Below are positions 9,717 through 19,074 of a stretch of 64,000 bases of DNA, one piece after another. Location: positions 3,281,001 to 3,345,000 of the forward strand of contig NZ_CP022336.1 of NCBI RefSeq assembly GCF_002218195.1. Direction: 5' to 3'. Each line of letters starts with the position of its first letter. The stretch's first letter is position 1. Both the position numbers and the translations under genes were made by a program. This DNA comes from Sphingorhabdus sp. SMR4y (GTDB taxonomy: Bacteria > Pseudomonadota > Alphaproteobacteria > Sphingomonadales > Sphingomonadaceae). A model generated the notes under the pieces. That model did no database searches. It saw only the letters and a list, made by a program, of their open reading frames with translations, and had not been told where the DNA came from.

Positions 9717-11204
9717 ATGGCAATTCACAGCGATTTTCAGCGCGACTGGTTGTCCAATCCGAAAACCGAATTTCTGGCCGGTCTGGTGGTCGCGCTGGCG
9801 CTGATCCCCGAGGCCATCGGCTTCGCGATCATCGCCGGGGTTGATCCGCGGGTCGGGCTTTATGCCAGTTTCTCGATCGCGGTGATCATATCGCTGGTCG
9901 GCGGGCGGCCTGGCATGATCAGCGCGGCCACCGCGGCGGTAGCGGTGCTGGTGGTGCCATTGGTGCGCGACCATGGCGTCGAATATCTGTTCGCCGCGAC
10001 GATTTTGATGGGGATTTTCCAGGGAATCGCGGCGCTGCTGCGGCTCGACCTGCTGATGCGCTTTGTCTCGCGCTCGGTGATCACCGGCTTTGTCAACGCG
10101 CTGGCGATCCTGATCTTCATGGCGCAGATCCCGCAGATGACGGGCGAGGCCTTTACCGTGCAGACCTATGTGATGATCGCGGCGGGACTGGCGATCATCT
10201 ACGGCCTGCCCAAGATCACCACTTTGGTACCGTCGCCGCTGGCGGCGATCGTCGTGCTGGCCGGGGTCAGCATGTATTTCCGCGCCGATGTGTTTACCGT
10301 CGGCGACATGGGCGAACTGCCCGACAGCCTGCCTTGGCTGCATATCCCGCAGGTGCCGGTCACCTGGGAAACGCTGCAGATCATCGCGCCCTATTCGCTG
10401 GCGATGGCGGCGGTCGGTCTGCTCGAGTCCTTGCTGACGGCCTCGATTGTCGACGACATGACCGAGACCCGCAGCGACAAGAAGCGCGAAACCTATGGCC
10501 AGGGCATTGCCAATTTCGTTACCGGCTGGATCGGCGGCATGGGCGGCTGCGCGATGATCGGCCAGTCGGTGATCAATATCAAGTCGGGCGGCCGGCGGCG
10601 GCTGTCGACTTTTGTTGCCGGTGTCATGCTGCTGATACTGATCGTCGGGCTTGGCCAGTGGGTCGCGCAAATCCCGATGCCGGCACTGGTTGCGGTGATG
10701 ATCTTTGTCTCGATCAGCACCTTCCGATGGAAAAGCTTCACCGAAATTACCCATCATCCCTGGCCGTCCAACGTGGTGATGATCGCCACCGTGGTGATGG
10801 TCGTGGCGACGCATGATCTGTCGATCGGCGTCCTGACCGGCGTGCTGCTGTCCGGCATCTTCTTTGCCTGGAAAGTGCGGCAACTGGTCACGATCCAGGA
10901 TTTCGTCGAGGTCACAACGCACCGCTATGTGTTCGGCGGCCAGATTTTCTTCGGCTCGGTCGACATGCTGTACGAGGCGATGGAGTTTAACGAGGAAGGC
11001 ATCGACAAGGTCATCATCGATGTCCACGACGCGCATTTCTGGGACATCAGCGCGACCGGCATGCTCGACAAGATTGTTGACCGGCTGAAAAACGAGGGCA
11101 AGACGGTTGAGCTGATCGGCATGAACCAGGCGAGCGCTACTCTGGTCGAGAAATATAGCGAGAATGACAAGCCGTTCGAAAGCCTGGGGGTCGTCGGGCA
11201 CTAG
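9717..11204 (+). CDS. SulP-family anion transporter with STAS domain
   Basis: A 495-residue inner-membrane protein with about ten to twelve hydrophobic segments over residues 20-385 and a soluble STAS domain at about 390-495 ([23 protein letters not shown]). SulP proteins move sulfate, bicarbonate or dicarboxylates, coupled to protons or sodium; which one is carried here cannot be told. The conserved SulP signature region early in the membrane part ([19 protein letters not shown]) is present. No sulfate-assimilation or carbonic anhydrase gene is adjacent. Repeat doublets lie both upstream and downstream. Confidence 0.92.
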   Translation: MAIHSDFQRDWLSNPKTEFLAGLVVALALIPEAIGFAIIAGVDPRVGLYASFSIAVIISLVGGRPGMISAATAAVAVLVVPLVRDHGVEYLFAATILMGIFQGIAALLRLDLLMRFVSRSVITGFVNALAILIFMAQIPQMTGEAFTVQTYVMIAAGLAIIYGLPKITTLVPSPLAAIVVLAGVSMYFRADVFTVGDMGELPDSLPWLHIPQVPVTWETLQIIAPYSLAMAAVGLLESLLTASIVDDMTETRSDKKRETYGQGIANFVTGWIGGMGGCAMIGQSVINIKSGGRRRLSTFVAGVMLLILIVGLGQWVAQIPMPALVAVMIFVSISTFRWKSFTEITHHPWPSNVVMIATVVMVVATHDLSIGVLTGVLLSGIFFAWKVRQLVTIQDFVEVTTHRYVFGGQIFFGSVDMLYEAMEFNEEGIDKVIIDVHDAHFWDISATGMLDKIVDRLKNEGKTVELIGMNQASATLVEKYSENDKPFESLGVVGH

Positions 11205-11261
11205 CGGTTCGCCCCGGGGTGTGCCCGTGCGCTGGCAGGGGCGCTGATTGTGAAGTGTTGC

Positions 11262-11340
11262 TGTGCTCCGCACCTGATGCGGAGCCATGGAGGCTGAAGA
11301 TTCCGTTTGGCCACAGAGTTTCGCATCAGGTGCGGCGCAC
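11262..11340. repeat. REPIN-like doublet, family GCTCCGCA, copy 3 (degenerate)
   Basis: The left hairpin is GCTCCGCA-CCTGA-TGCGGAGC (11265-11285), perfect but with a C for T loop change. The right one (about 11318-11338, TTTCGCA-TCAGG-TGCGGCGC) has lost pairing at its outer bases while keeping the matching loop change, so the two hairpins of this copy evolved together. Confidence 0.8.
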
Positions 11341-11405
11341 AATGTTCTGTTGACCAGGCCCCGCCATTGCCGCACATCTGCGGAAAAGTTTTAAAGGAGC
11401 CCCAC

Positions 11406-12038
11406 ATGATCAAGCTGCACCATCTCGAATTTTCCCGCTCGTCGCGCATCATCTGGCTCTGTGAGGAGGGCGGGATCGAATATGAGATGATCCGCTATGC
11501 CCGCGATCCGGCCACCCGGCGTTCGCCGCCGGAACTGGGCGAGATACACCGGCTGGCCAAGGCGCCGACGGTGGAAGTGGACGGCCATGTGATGGTCGAA
11601 TCCGCCGCGATCATCGAATATCTGGTCGAGCGGCACAGCGATGGTGCGCTCGGCGTCCCGGTCGATCACCCGGAGCGGGCGAAATATCTCGAATGGCTGC
11701 ATTTTGCCGAGGGCACGATGGGAATGAGCTTCATCATTACCGGCATCGCGCCGATGGTCGGTGGACTGCCCGATCTTCTGGGCGGGTTTCTGAACGCAGA
11801 AGTGGCGAAGCTGCTCGACCATCTCGAGATCGAGCTGGAAGGCAAGGACTTCCTCGTCGCCGACAAATTTACCGGCGCCGATATCAACCTGCATTATATG
11901 CTGGAGGGCCGTGCCGCGCTGGGGCAGCTTGACAGCCGTCCGAATTGCAAACGCTATTTCGAGACTTTGGCGGCGCGGCCGGGCTATCAGAAAACGGTGG
12001 AACTGGGCGGGCCTGTGTTGTTGCCCCGGCCGCGTTGA
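11406..12038 (+). CDS. Glutathione S-transferase family protein
   Basis: A 210-residue GST. ATG 11406 is preceded by AAAGGAGCC and gives a standard N-terminus (MIKLHHLEFSRSSRII); the frame is open further upstream only because it runs through the repeat. The thioredoxin-like half shows a serine pair in the SRSSRI segment, LAKAPTVEVDG with the cis-proline and ESAAIIEYLVER; the helical half follows. It is different enough from the GST at 8752 that a recent duplication is unlikely. An EamA-type transporter starts 3 bases after its stop codon, so the two are probably co-transcribed. Confidence 0.9.
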   Translation: MIKLHHLEFSRSSRIIWLCEEGGIEYEMIRYARDPATRRSPPELGEIHRLAKAPTVEVDGHVMVESAAIIEYLVERHSDGALGVPVDHPERAKYLEWLHFAEGTMGMSFIITGIAPMVGGLPDLLGGFLNAEVAKLLDHLEIELEGKDFLVADKFTGADINLHYMLEGRAALGQLDSRPNCKRYFETLAARPGYQKTVELGGPVLLPRPR

Positions 12039-12041
12039 GCC

Positions 12042-12908
12042 ATGGCTAAAATCGAAGGCAGACTGGCGACCGGCGGTCTGCTGGCCATTACGCTGTCCGC
12101 CTTTGCCGGCAATTCGCTGCTGGCGCGTGCCGCCCTTGCGGGCGAACAGATCGACTGGGCCGGCTATACGATAGTGCGGCTGGTCGCGGGGGCTATCGTC
12201 CTCGCGCTGCTGATCGGGAAGCAGAAAGGCCAGTCCGTCCGGCCGCAGCGCCGCGACCTCGTCGGCGCGCTGTCCCTGTTTGTTTACGCCGGGGCTTTTT
12301 CCTGGGCCTATATCGGTCTGGATGCGGGGCTCGGTGCGCTAATCCTGTTTCCTGCAGGGCAGATCACCATGCAGGTCATCGGTCTCACCCGGCAGATTAT
12401 CCCGTCGAAAGGACAATTGGCCGGAGCGGCTATCGCTCTGGTCGGTCTGGTCTATCTGATGATGCCCGGCGCAACGGCGCCGCCGCTGCTGAGCACGGTG
12501 GCGATGATCTGCGCAGGGATGGCGTGGGGCGTATCGAGCTGGGCAGGAAAGACAGTTGGCGACCCGTCGCTGACCACGGCGCGCTATTTCATCGGTGCCA
12601 GCCTGCTGACCTTGATGCTGTTCCCCTTCGTCGACTGGTCCATGTTCACCGGGACGGGCGTCCTGATGGCGGTGATTTCGGGTGGTGTGACGTCGGCTCT
12701 GGGTTATGTCCTGTGGTATATGATGCTCGCCCGCATATCGATAACCAGCGCCGCCGTATCGCAACTATCGGTTCCCGCTATCGCCGCTCTGGGGGGTGTG
12801 ATCTTGCTGGGCGAAATATTGACAGCGCGATTGCTGATCGGAGGGCTGATAATTCTCGCCGGTATCGGGCTGACCAGTTGGGCGTCGATCAGGGGTGGCC
12901 GGACCTAA
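12042..12908 (+). CDS. EamA/DMT-family permease
   Basis: A 288-residue inner-membrane protein with about ten short hydrophobic helices arranged as two EamA repeats, as in drug/metabolite exporters. The closing helices (GVILLGEILTARLLIGGLIILAGI) match the usual end of the second repeat. The substrate cannot be inferred. It follows the GST gene by 3 bases and overlaps the 3' end of crtZ on the other strand by 4 bases. Confidence 0.87.
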   Translation: MAKIEGRLATGGLLAITLSAFAGNSLLARAALAGEQIDWAGYTIVRLVAGAIVLALLIGKQKGQSVRPQRRDLVGALSLFVYAGAFSWAYIGLDAGLGALILFPAGQITMQVIGLTRQIIPSKGQLAGAAIALVGLVYLMMPGATAPPLLSTVAMICAGMAWGVSSWAGKTVGDPSLTTARYFIGASLLTLMLFPFVDWSMFTGTGVLMAVISGGVTSALGYVLWYMMLARISITSAAVSQLSVPAIAALGGVILLGEILTARLLIGGLIILAGIGLTSWASIRGGRT

Positions 12909-13420
12909 CCGGCCGCATCCCGTACAATCGCAACCCCGGCCTCGCGTTGCGCCCTGAGTTCCGCCTTCAGCTTTGCCGGATCGCGGGCGAAGACAAAACC
13001 GAAGCTCACGCCGCCTTCTTTGCCAATCGTCGCATGATGGAGCTTGTGGGCCTGTACCAGCCGCTTGGCATAGCCGCGCTTCGGCACATATTTGAAATAG
13101 CGCTGGTGCACCAGGCCGTCGTGGATCAGGGTGTAGATGATGCCGTAGAACAAAATGCCAAGACCAACCCATGTGCCCGGCTCCCACGCCGCTGCGCCCA
13201 TGATCAGGGGGCTGCCGATGGCGAACATCGAAATGCTCATCACCGCGCCGGCGATGCCGTAAAGGTCGTTTTTCTCGAGCTTGTTGTCATGCGGCTCGTG
13301 ATGGTCGCGGTGCCAGCCCCAGCCGAAACCGTGCATGATATATTTGTGGCTCGCCCAGGCGACACATTCCATCGCGATGACGGAAGCCAGGACGGTGGCG
13401 AGGATGGCGAGCAGGCTCAT
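12905..13420 (-). CDS. crtZ: Beta-carotene hydroxylase CrtZ
   Basis: A 171-residue membrane di-iron hydroxylase of the fatty-acid-hydroxylase superfamily that would add 3-hydroxyls to beta-ionone rings (beta-carotene to zeaxanthin). All histidine boxes are present: HKYIMH, HRDHH, HDGLVHQR and HKLHH, separated by hydrophobic segments. Length is normal for bacterial CrtZ. It begins inside the stop codon of the upstream exported protein (TAATG), so the two are translationally coupled. No other carotenoid genes (crtB, crtI, crtY, crtE) are in the window, so it is an isolated member of that pathway. Confidence 0.93.
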   Translation of the reverse strand: MSLLAILATVLASVIAMECVAWASHKYIMHGFGWGWHRDHHEPHDNKLEKNDLYGIAGAVMSISMFAIGSPLIMGAAAWEPGTWVGLGILFYGIIYTLIHDGLVHQRYFKYVPKRGYAKRLVQAHKLHHATIGKEGGVSFGFVFARDPAKLKAELRAQREAGVAIVRDAAG

Positions 13421-14229
13421 TATTCCTCATCCAATCTGCGTATGCGCGGTTGACCACCGCTAACTTCAGTCACCCACTGCAACTCATTCTGCGTCGTGAT
13501 TACGTAAAGCGGCTTTTTGGCGGCAAATACGGAAAAGACGTGAATCTCGGTCGGGACGGGATCAAGGAAATGTGTAATGCCAAACGCGACAGGTTCGTTT
13601 TTCTTGTCTCCTTTGACAGGCATGTCGAAGCAGCTGTTCATGAATTTTCGTTGGTCAATCACTGTGCCATTTTCCACCGAAAAACGATAATGCCCTCCCA
13701 GCGGAATCGAATCCCAGCCGGTCTGCGGCGTCAGCAAATAGACCAATATGGGGTCGCCTGCTTTCGCGGCAGGCAGGGTAACCAGATTAAAAGGGGATTT
13801 GCTGCACCTCTCCAGAGCCGATGCATCAATTGCTCTGCTCGCATCTATCAGTTCAATCTGTGTCGCACTCAATTCAGCCTCCTCACCGGCCAAAATCCTG
13901 CGATCGCTAACCTTGCCATCGCCCCAGACCGCCGAATATACGCCCTGCAAACGGTCACCTTCGGGTTTCCAGAAGGTCACCAGCAGGCCGGTCTCCACGT
14001 TGGTGACGACCCATCCGCGGATTCCGCTGCCGTCCAGATCCTCGATATCTTCCCGCATTGCGTCGGTCGTGTGCCAGGCGGCCTGATCGTGGCGATACAG
14101 ATCGAGCCCGCGGTCCAGGGCCAGCTGCAGCGCCTGGTCTTCGGTGCTGGATCCGGCGTTATCCTGCGCCAGGATTGAGGTGCCGGACAGGGCCAGCAGG
14201 GCGATCAGGAGGGAGCGAATGATAATCAT
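13420..14229 (-). CDS. Exported protein of unknown function, coupled to crtZ
   Basis: I do not recognise the family. The start is placed at ATG 14229 because it gives a clean signal peptide (IRSLLIALLALSGTSILAQ, cleavage after AQ); an in-frame start 28 codons upstream would bury it. The mature ~245 residues are hydrophilic, contain two cysteines (in RCSK and SCFD) and mixed alpha/beta character, and are predicted periplasmic. Its stop codon shares a base with the crtZ start, implying one transcript, but no functional tie to carotenoids is evident. Confidence 0.75.
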   Translation of the reverse strand: MIIIRSLLIALLALSGTSILAQDNAGSSTEDQALQLALDRGLDLYRHDQAAWHTTDAMREDIEDLDGSGIRGWVVTNVETGLLVTFWKPEGDRLQGVYSAVWGDGKVSDRRILAGEEAELSATQIELIDASRAIDASALERCSKSPFNLVTLPAAKAGDPILVYLLTPQTGWDSIPLGGHYRFSVENGTVIDQRKFMNSCFDMPVKGDKKNEPVAFGITHFLDPVPTEIHVFSVFAAKKPLYVITTQNELQWVTEVSGGQPRIRRLDEE

Positions 14230-14332
14230 CTGGCGAAGATAGGCCCATTTGAATGGCAATTGAAGCCACTTCTGACTTGCGCGGCCAATTGATCTGATTA
14301 AACGAAACCCCATATCGGGAAAACAGGACCTT

Positions 14333-15763
14333 ATGACAAAAGCAAAAACCCTCTACGAGAAAATCTGGGACGCCCATGTCGTCGATCAACGGGATGACGG
14401 AACGGCGCTGATCTATATTGACCGGCATCTGGTCCATGAAGTGACCAGCCCGCAGGCCTTTGAAGGACTGCGCAAGGCGGGCCGCAAGGTGCGGCGACCG
14501 GATCTGACGCTCGCGGTTCCCGATCATAATCTGCCCACCACGGCGCGGCTCGATGCGCAGGGCAACAAGATTCCGATCGCCGATCCGCAGAGTGCGGCGC
14601 AGCTGGAGGCGCTGGAAGCCAATGCGCCGGCCTTTGGCATCAAATATATCGGTGCCAGCGATATCAACCAGGGCATTGTCCATGTCATCGGTCCGGAGCA
14701 GGGTTTTACCCTGCCGGGCACGACCATGGTCTGCGGCGACAGCCATACCGCTGCGCACGGTGCTTTGGGCGCGTTGGCCTTTGGCATCGGCACCAGCGAA
14801 GTCGAACATGTGCTGGCGACGCAGACGCTGCAGCTGACCCGCTCGAAATCGATGGAAATCCGGGTCGAGGGGCTGCTCGGTCCCGGTATCAGCCCGAAAG
14901 ACCTGATCCTGCATATCATCGGCGTGATCGGCACGGCGGGGGGCACTGGTCATGTTATTGAATATCGCGGCGAAGTATTTGAACAAATGTCGATCGAGGG
15001 CCGGTTGACCGTCTCCAACATGTCGATCGAAGGTGGCGCGCGCGCCGGCCTGATCGCCCCGGATGAGAAGACCTTCGCCTATCTGAAGGGCCGTCCGATG
15101 GCGCCCAAGGGGGCTGACTGGGATGCGGCGCTGGCCTATTGGAAGACTCTGCCGACCGATGAAGGTGCGACATTTGACAAGAGCGTGACGATCAACGCCG
15201 CCGACGTGTCGCCGACCGTGACCTGGGGCACCAGCCCGGAAGATGTCGTGCCGGTGAATGGCGTGGTACCGTCGCCGGACAGCTTCGCCGATCCGTCCAA
15301 GCAGGATGCCGCGCGCAAGTCGCTGGATTATATGGGGCTTGAAGCCGGTCAGGCGCTGCAAGATGTTGCGGTGGAGAATATTTTCATTGGCAGTTGCACC
15401 AACAGCCGGATCGAGGATCTGCGGGCCGCTGCCTCGATACTGGACGGGCGCAAGAAGGCCGACAATGTCAAATGGGCAATCGTCGTGCCGGGCTCGGGTC
15501 TGGTCAAGGCGCAGGCCGAAGCCGAAGGGCTGGACCGGATATTTACCGAGGCCGGCTTTGAATGGCGCGAGCCGGGCTGCTCCGCCTGTCTCGGCATGAA
15601 TCCCGACAAGGTGCCGGCAGGCGAACGCTGTGCATCCACTTCCAATCGCAATTTTGTTGGACGGCAGGGACCGGGTGCTAGGACGCATCTGATGTCTCCG
15701 GCCATGGCCGCAGCAGCGGCGGTGACGGGAAAGCTGACCGACGTGCGCGAACTGACGAAATGA
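14333..15763 (+). CDS. leuC: 3-isopropylmalate dehydratase, large subunit
   Basis: A 476-residue aconitase-family subunit that, with LeuD, isomerises 2-isopropylmalate to 3-isopropylmalate in leucine synthesis. The [4Fe-4S] ligands are visible: Cys355 in GSCTNSR and Cys416/Cys419 in [18 protein letters not shown] and the [16 protein letters not shown] tail are also standard. The small subunit gene leuD follows after an intervening 90-codon gene rather than directly. Confidence 0.98.
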   Translation: MTKAKTLYEKIWDAHVVDQRDDGTALIYIDRHLVHEVTSPQAFEGLRKAGRKVRRPDLTLAVPDHNLPTTARLDAQGNKIPIADPQSAAQLEALEANAPAFGIKYIGASDINQGIVHVIGPEQGFTLPGTTMVCGDSHTAAHGALGALAFGIGTSEVEHVLATQTLQLTRSKSMEIRVEGLLGPGISPKDLILHIIGVIGTAGGTGHVIEYRGEVFEQMSIEGRLTVSNMSIEGGARAGLIAPDEKTFAYLKGRPMAPKGADWDAALAYWKTLPTDEGATFDKSVTINAADVSPTVTWGTSPEDVVPVNGVVPSPDSFADPSKQDAARKSLDYMGLEAGQALQDVAVENIFIGSCTNSRIEDLRAAASILDGRKKADNVKWAIVVPGSGLVKAQAEAEGLDRIFTEAGFEWREPGCSACLGMNPDKVPAGERCASTSNRNFVGRQGPGARTHLMSPAMAAAAAVTGKLTDVRELTK

Positions 15764-15772
15764 GAGGTTGAA

Positions 15773-16045
15773 ATGAGCGACGACAATAAAAAGGACGCAC
15801 CGTCCACGAAGGATGAGGATTCCACCGACAATGATGCCGGCAAATGGTCGACCGGGGTAAAGGTCGGTGCGGCGATCGGGTCGGCTGCGATAGCCGCCGC
15901 GCTTATTTACGCCGGCCGGCACCAGATGAAAAAACATGATGATTTCAAGGCGGCAAAGGGCAAGCCGCTGCCGAAATATGAAAATGAACCGGATTATGAT
16001 GACGACAGCGAAACCGGCTCTGTCAACAAAAGCGAAGAAAAATAA
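15773..16045 (+). CDS. Small single-pass membrane protein between leuC and leuD
   Basis: A 90-residue protein of unknown function: a strongly charged N-terminus rich in Asp, Lys and Glu, one hydrophobic helix (about residues 25-45, [18 protein letters not shown]), and a charged acidic tail. It starts 9 bases after the leuC stop behind AGAGG, and leuD starts 2 bases after its stop, so it is embedded in the leu operon. Composition matches its neighbours. It may be a resident of this operon in sphingomonads, but nothing in it suggests a part in isopropylmalate isomerisation. Confidence 0.8.
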   Translation: MSDDNKKDAPSTKDEDSTDNDAGKWSTGVKVGAAIGSAAIAAALIYAGRHQMKKHDDFKAAKGKPLPKYENEPDYDDDSETGSVNKSEEK

Positions 16046-16047
16046 AG

Positions 16048-16641
16048 ATGAAACCTGTCAAACATGTTGAAGGCCGCGCCATTCCCTTTGGCCAGAAAAA
16101 TGTCGATACCGATGTCATCATCTCGGCCAAATGGCTGAAGACGATCTCGCGGGAAGGCCTCGGGGAAGGCGCGTTCGAGTCGATCCGGGCGAAGGAAGGC
16201 AATGTTTTTGACGATCCGGAATATGCCGGCGCCTCGATTCTGATCGCCGGTGACAATTTCGGTTGCGGATCAAGCCGTGAACATGCTGCATGGGCGCTGG
16301 ACGACATGGGGATCAAGGCCGTGATCGCGCCGAGCTTTTCCGACATTTTTGCCGGCAATGCGTTCAAGAACGGCCTGCTGGCTATCGCTCTGCCGCAGGA
16401 AGCGATCAACCGGTTGATGGAGGTTGCCAAAACCGACCCGATCACGATCGACATGGAGAGCATGAGCGTAACCACGCCATTCCAGGACCGTTTCCCTTTC
16501 GACATGGATCCCTTCCGCCACCAATGCCTGGTAGAGGGGCTTGATGAAATTGACCTGACATTGGCGAAATCCGATGCCATAGAGCGGCACGAGAAACATA
16601 ATGATTCTGCTCAGCCCTGGCTCAAGCCGGTGGCTGCCTAG
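16048..16641 (+). CDS. leuD: 3-isopropylmalate dehydratase, small subunit
   Basis: A 197-residue swivel-domain subunit that pairs with LeuC. Seen motifs are the N-terminal [23 protein letters not shown] split as usual, the substrate-binding loop GCGSSREHA, and [11 protein letters not shown]. Length is typical. It is the third gene of the leuC cluster and is followed 32 bases later by an MDR-family oxidoreductase with its own ribosome-binding site (AAGGGAATG). Confidence 0.97.
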   Translation: MKPVKHVEGRAIPFGQKNVDTDVIISAKWLKTISREGLGEGAFESIRAKEGNVFDDPEYAGASILIAGDNFGCGSSREHAAWALDDMGIKAVIAPSFSDIFAGNAFKNGLLAIALPQEAINRLMEVAKTDPITIDMESMSVTTPFQDRFPFDMDPFRHQCLVEGLDEIDLTLAKSDAIERHEKHNDSAQPWLKPVAA

Positions 16642-16673
16642 CGGCAGAAAACAATTCCAAGGAAGGGAATGAT

Positions 16674-17675
16674 ATGAAGGCTTTGATGTCAACCAAAGTG
16701 GGCGGACCCGATACGCTTGAAATGCTCGATGTGGCCGATCCGGTCGCAGGCAAGGGGCAGGTTCTGATCGACGTCAAAGCCTGTTCGATCAACTATCCCG
16801 ACGTTTTGATCATCCAGGACATGTACCAGTTCAAGCCACCACGGCCCTTTGCGCCGGGCGGCGAAGTGTCCGGCGTCATTGCCGCTGTCGGGGAAGGTGT
16901 TGAGGGTCTGGCGGTCGGTGACCGCGTCGCGTCGACCACTGGCCACGGCGGTCTGGTCGAAAAGGTTGTTGCCGACCAGAACAGCGTGTTCAAAATTCCC
17001 GACAGTGTCGGCTTTGAGGACGCGTCGGCGCTGCTGCTGACCTATGGCACATCGATTCACGCGCTGGTTGATCGCGGTCATATCAAGGAAGGGGACACGC
17101 TGCTGGTCCTTGGTGCGTCCGGCGGTGTCGGCATTGCCGCCGTCGAGCTCGGCAAGGCCTTTGGCGCGCGCGTTGTTGCTGCCGTCTCGTCCGAAGAGAA
17201 AGCCGCCTTCGCGAAAGAAGCGGGTGCTGACGAAACCGTGGTTTACGCACGCGCTCCGTTTGACAAGGACCAGTCCAAGGCGCTGGCCGCCCAGTTCAAG
17301 GCCGCCGTCGGCCCCAATGGTGCCGATGTGATCTATGATGCGGTTGGCGGTGACTATAGTGAGCCGGCTGTCCGCTCGATTGCCTGGGAAGGCCGCTTTC
17401 TCGTAGTCGGTTTCCCGGCCGGGATCGCGAAATTGCCGCTCAATCTGACCCTGCTCAAATCCTGCGATGTCTGCGGTGTGTTCTGGGGGGCTTATGCCAT
17501 GCGCGACCCGAAGGGCAATCGCGCCCATATCGACCGGTTGTTCAAGCTCTGGGATCAGGGCAAGATCCAGCCTCGCGTGTCGGAAGTCTTCGCGTTTGAA
17601 GATGCCGGGCAGGCCATCCAGAAAATGGCAGATCGTGGCGCTATCGGGAAATTGGTGGTAAAGGTCGCCGATTGA
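16674..17675 (+). CDS. NADPH:quinone oxidoreductase-like MDR protein
   Basis: A 333-residue medium-chain dehydrogenase/reductase of the zinc-free quinone oxidoreductase type. The Rossmann motif GASGGVGIAAVELGKAFGA lies at about 143-160; catalytic-zinc cysteines of the alcohol dehydrogenase class are absent, and the N-terminal half has the SINYPDVL and GGEVSGVI segments of QOR-like enzymes. It would reduce quinones or enones with NADPH in the cytoplasm; the true substrate is unknown. It follows leuD closely but probably forms its own unit. Confidence 0.88.
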   Translation: MKALMSTKVGGPDTLEMLDVADPVAGKGQVLIDVKACSINYPDVLIIQDMYQFKPPRPFAPGGEVSGVIAAVGEGVEGLAVGDRVASTTGHGGLVEKVVADQNSVFKIPDSVGFEDASALLLTYGTSIHALVDRGHIKEGDTLLVLGASGGVGIAAVELGKAFGARVVAAVSSEEKAAFAKEAGADETVVYARAPFDKDQSKALAAQFKAAVGPNGADVIYDAVGGDYSEPAVRSIAWEGRFLVVGFPAGIAKLPLNLTLLKSCDVCGVFWGAYAMRDPKGNRAHIDRLFKLWDQGKIQPRVSEVFAFEDAGQAIQKMADRGAIGKLVVKVAD

Positions 17676-17745
17676 TTGCCCCTCGGCACTTGCGGCGGGC
17701 TTTGCTGATGCCTATTTTTATACCAACTCAGTTCAAGGGAAGCTC

Positions 17746-18072
17746 ATGACAGATTTTAAGGATCGCGAACACGCATTTGAAACGAAGTTTGCGCGCGACG
17801 AAGAAATGCAGTTCCGGATCACCGCGCGGCGCAATCGCCTGCTCGGTCAATGGGCCGCAGAGAAGATGGGGCTGACCGCTGAGGAAACCGATGCCTATGC
17901 AAAGGAAGTCGTGGCGGCTGATTTTGAGGAAGCGGGCGATGAAGATGTCGTTCGCAAGCTTCTGGGTGATCTGACCTCCGCCGGCGTCGACATGGACGAA
18001 GCGGCCATTCGGACCGCCCTGTCCGACAAGATGGTAGAAGCCCGCCGCCAGTTTATCGAAGAGGCCAGCTAA
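17746..18072 (+). CDS. DUF1476 protein (F1FO-ATPase inhibitor subunit zeta)
   Basis: A 108-residue all-helical protein of the DUF1476 family, which in alphaproteobacteria such as Paracoccus is the zeta subunit that blocks ATP hydrolysis by the F1 motor. The family start (FKDREHAFETKFA), the RNRLLGQWAAE helix and the C-terminal KMVEARRQF segment are all present. It is the first of three closely spaced genes, followed 5 bases later by bolA and then a CGFS glutaredoxin, an order seen in other sphingomonads. Confidence 0.92.
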   Translation: MTDFKDREHAFETKFARDEEMQFRITARRNRLLGQWAAEKMGLTAEETDAYAKEVVAADFEEAGDEDVVRKLLGDLTSAGVDMDEAAIRTALSDKMVEARRQFIEEAS

Positions 18073-18077
18073 GCCCG

Positions 18078-18311
18078 ATGCCGATGGCCAGCGCAGATAT
18101 CGAGGCAATGATCCTGGAAGCCTTTCCCGACGCATCGGTAGAAATCACCGATCTTGCCGGAGATGGCGATCACTATGCCGCAAAGGTGAGCTCCGCTTCC
18201 TTTGCCGGGATGAGCCGGGTCAAGCAGCATCAAGCGGTCTATGCTGCACTGAAGGGAAAAATGGGTGGTGAACTGCACGCATTGCAGCTCACCACAACGG
18301 TTCCCGAATAG
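18078..18311 (+). CDS. bolA: BolA/IbaG-family protein
   Basis: A 77-residue BolA-fold protein. The expected core is visible: the first helix, the strand with [10 protein letters not shown], the [18 protein letters not shown] segment with the conserved R-hk-H-Q metal-ligand histidine, and a final strand (ALQLTT). The short form is nearer IbaG/BolA2 than stationary-phase BolA. BolA2-type proteins hold a [2Fe-2S] cluster together with CGFS glutaredoxins, and here the glutaredoxin gene starts 10 bases downstream, supporting that partnership. Confidence 0.92.
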   Translation: MPMASADIEAMILEAFPDASVEITDLAGDGDHYAAKVSSASFAGMSRVKQHQAVYAALKGKMGGELHALQLTTTVPE

Positions 18312-18321
18312 GAGAATATAT

Positions 18322-18654
18322 ATGAGCGATGTAAACGCGAAAATCGAATCCGTGGTTACCAGCAACGACGTGGTGCTGTTCATGAAGGGTACGCCACTGT
18401 TTCCACAATGCGGCTTTTCAAGCCGCGCCGTTGCGATCCTCGAACATCTGGGCGTCGCATTTGAATCGTTCGACGTGTTGCAGGACATGGAAGTCCGCCA
18501 GGGCATAAAGGAATATTCCGACTGGCCGACCATTCCGCAGCTTTATGTCAAAGGCGAATTTGTCGGTGGCAGCGATATCATGATGGAAATGTACGAGGCT
18601 GGAGAGCTCGGCGAATTGATGGCCGAGAAAAAGGTCGCTCCCGCCGAGGCCTGA
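18322..18654 (+). CDS. grxD: CGFS-type monothiol glutaredoxin
   Basis: A 110-residue Grx4-family protein that assembles and transfers [2Fe-2S] clusters. The cluster/thiol motif PQCGFS has its cysteine at residue 30; the glutathione-binding WPTIPQLYV and GGSDI elements follow. ATG 18322 lies behind AGGAGAATATAT and gives the standard N-terminus; the upstream in-frame codons overlap bolA. It ends the DUF1476-bolA-grx cluster, just before a strong terminator. Confidence 0.95.
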   Translation: MSDVNAKIESVVTSNDVVLFMKGTPLFPQCGFSSRAVAILEHLGVAFESFDVLQDMEVRQGIKEYSDWPTIPQLYVKGEFVGGSDIMMEMYEAGELGELMAEKKVAPAEA

Positions 18655-18684
18655 CCCTGATCCCGGAAGGGATGTGATGAAATA

Positions 18685-18725
18685 AAAAACGGCTCGGTCT
18701 AGGAGGACCGGGCCGTTTTTCTTTG
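18685..18725 (+). terminator. Rho-independent terminator after the DUF1476-bolA-grx cluster
   Basis: A stem of ACGGCTCGGTC against GACCGGGCCGT with a short TAGGAG loop, one G-U pair, followed by a run of five T. The A-run before the stem would also serve the opposite strand. Confidence 0.9.
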
Positions 18726-18999
18726 GGGTAAGTTTCGTCGAATTCGGTAATGAAAGGGGGCAACGAAGACCAGTAAGTTTGCCCCCCTCATTATACCTCC
18801 TGCAAGGAGGATTTGGGTGTGAAGTATTAAAGACACCAAACAGGTTGCATCCCCTGTGCCAGTTTCACAAAATCCCCGTCTTTCAAAATCTTAAATGGTT
18901 TCGGCCCTGTTAACGGTTGTAAAATTGTAAGATATTCCGACAAGCGTCGGTTTTCGACCAACGACCGCTGACCATCCACCAGCGACATCGATCCCGCGA
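18726..18999. other. Gene-free stretch between the glutaredoxin terminator and the blaI-like promoter
   Basis: No convincing gene. It holds two small hairpins: GGGGGCAA paired with TTGCCCCC (18756-18786) and CCTCC-TGCAA-GGAGG (18796-18810), the second resembling a masked ribosome-binding site with no reading frame after it. The remainder to 18999 is AT-rich and shows nothing I can name. A small RNA is possible but unsupported. Confidence 0.4.
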
Positions 19000-19045
19000 T
19001 TGACTGTTTACATCCGTAGTCGATGAAACTACAAATGTAGTCACT
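19000..19045 (+). promoter_or_regulatory. Probable BlaI-type operator and promoter
   Basis: A perfect dyad ACTACA-AA-TGTAGT (19028-19041) contains the TACA-N2-TGTA core bound by BlaI/MecI repressors. A half-matching second site TACA-TC-CGTA lies at 19009-19018. A -35-like TTGACT is at 19000-19005, so both sites would cover the promoter. The start codon of the blaI-like gene is 33 bases downstream, so autorepression is likely. Confidence 0.75.
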
Positions 19046-19074
19046 GACGAGTCAAAAAGGGAGGGACCGGAACC

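Noticed and set aside
8728-9723. A 331-codon minus-strand frame opposite the first glutathione transferase
   Set aside because: It passes through two repeat families and the antisense of a clear GST gene; it is not a real gene.
9576-11375. A 599-codon minus-strand reading frame opposite the SulP gene
   Set aside because: It mirrors the codon structure of the SulP gene on the other strand, is dominated by His, Arg, Gln and Asp, and has no domain or ribosome-binding site. It is an antisense shadow.
18796-18810. CCTCC-TGCAA-GGAGG as a riboswitch or thermosensor
   Set aside because: No reading frame follows at a suitable distance and no aptamer features are visible; it is only a small hairpin.
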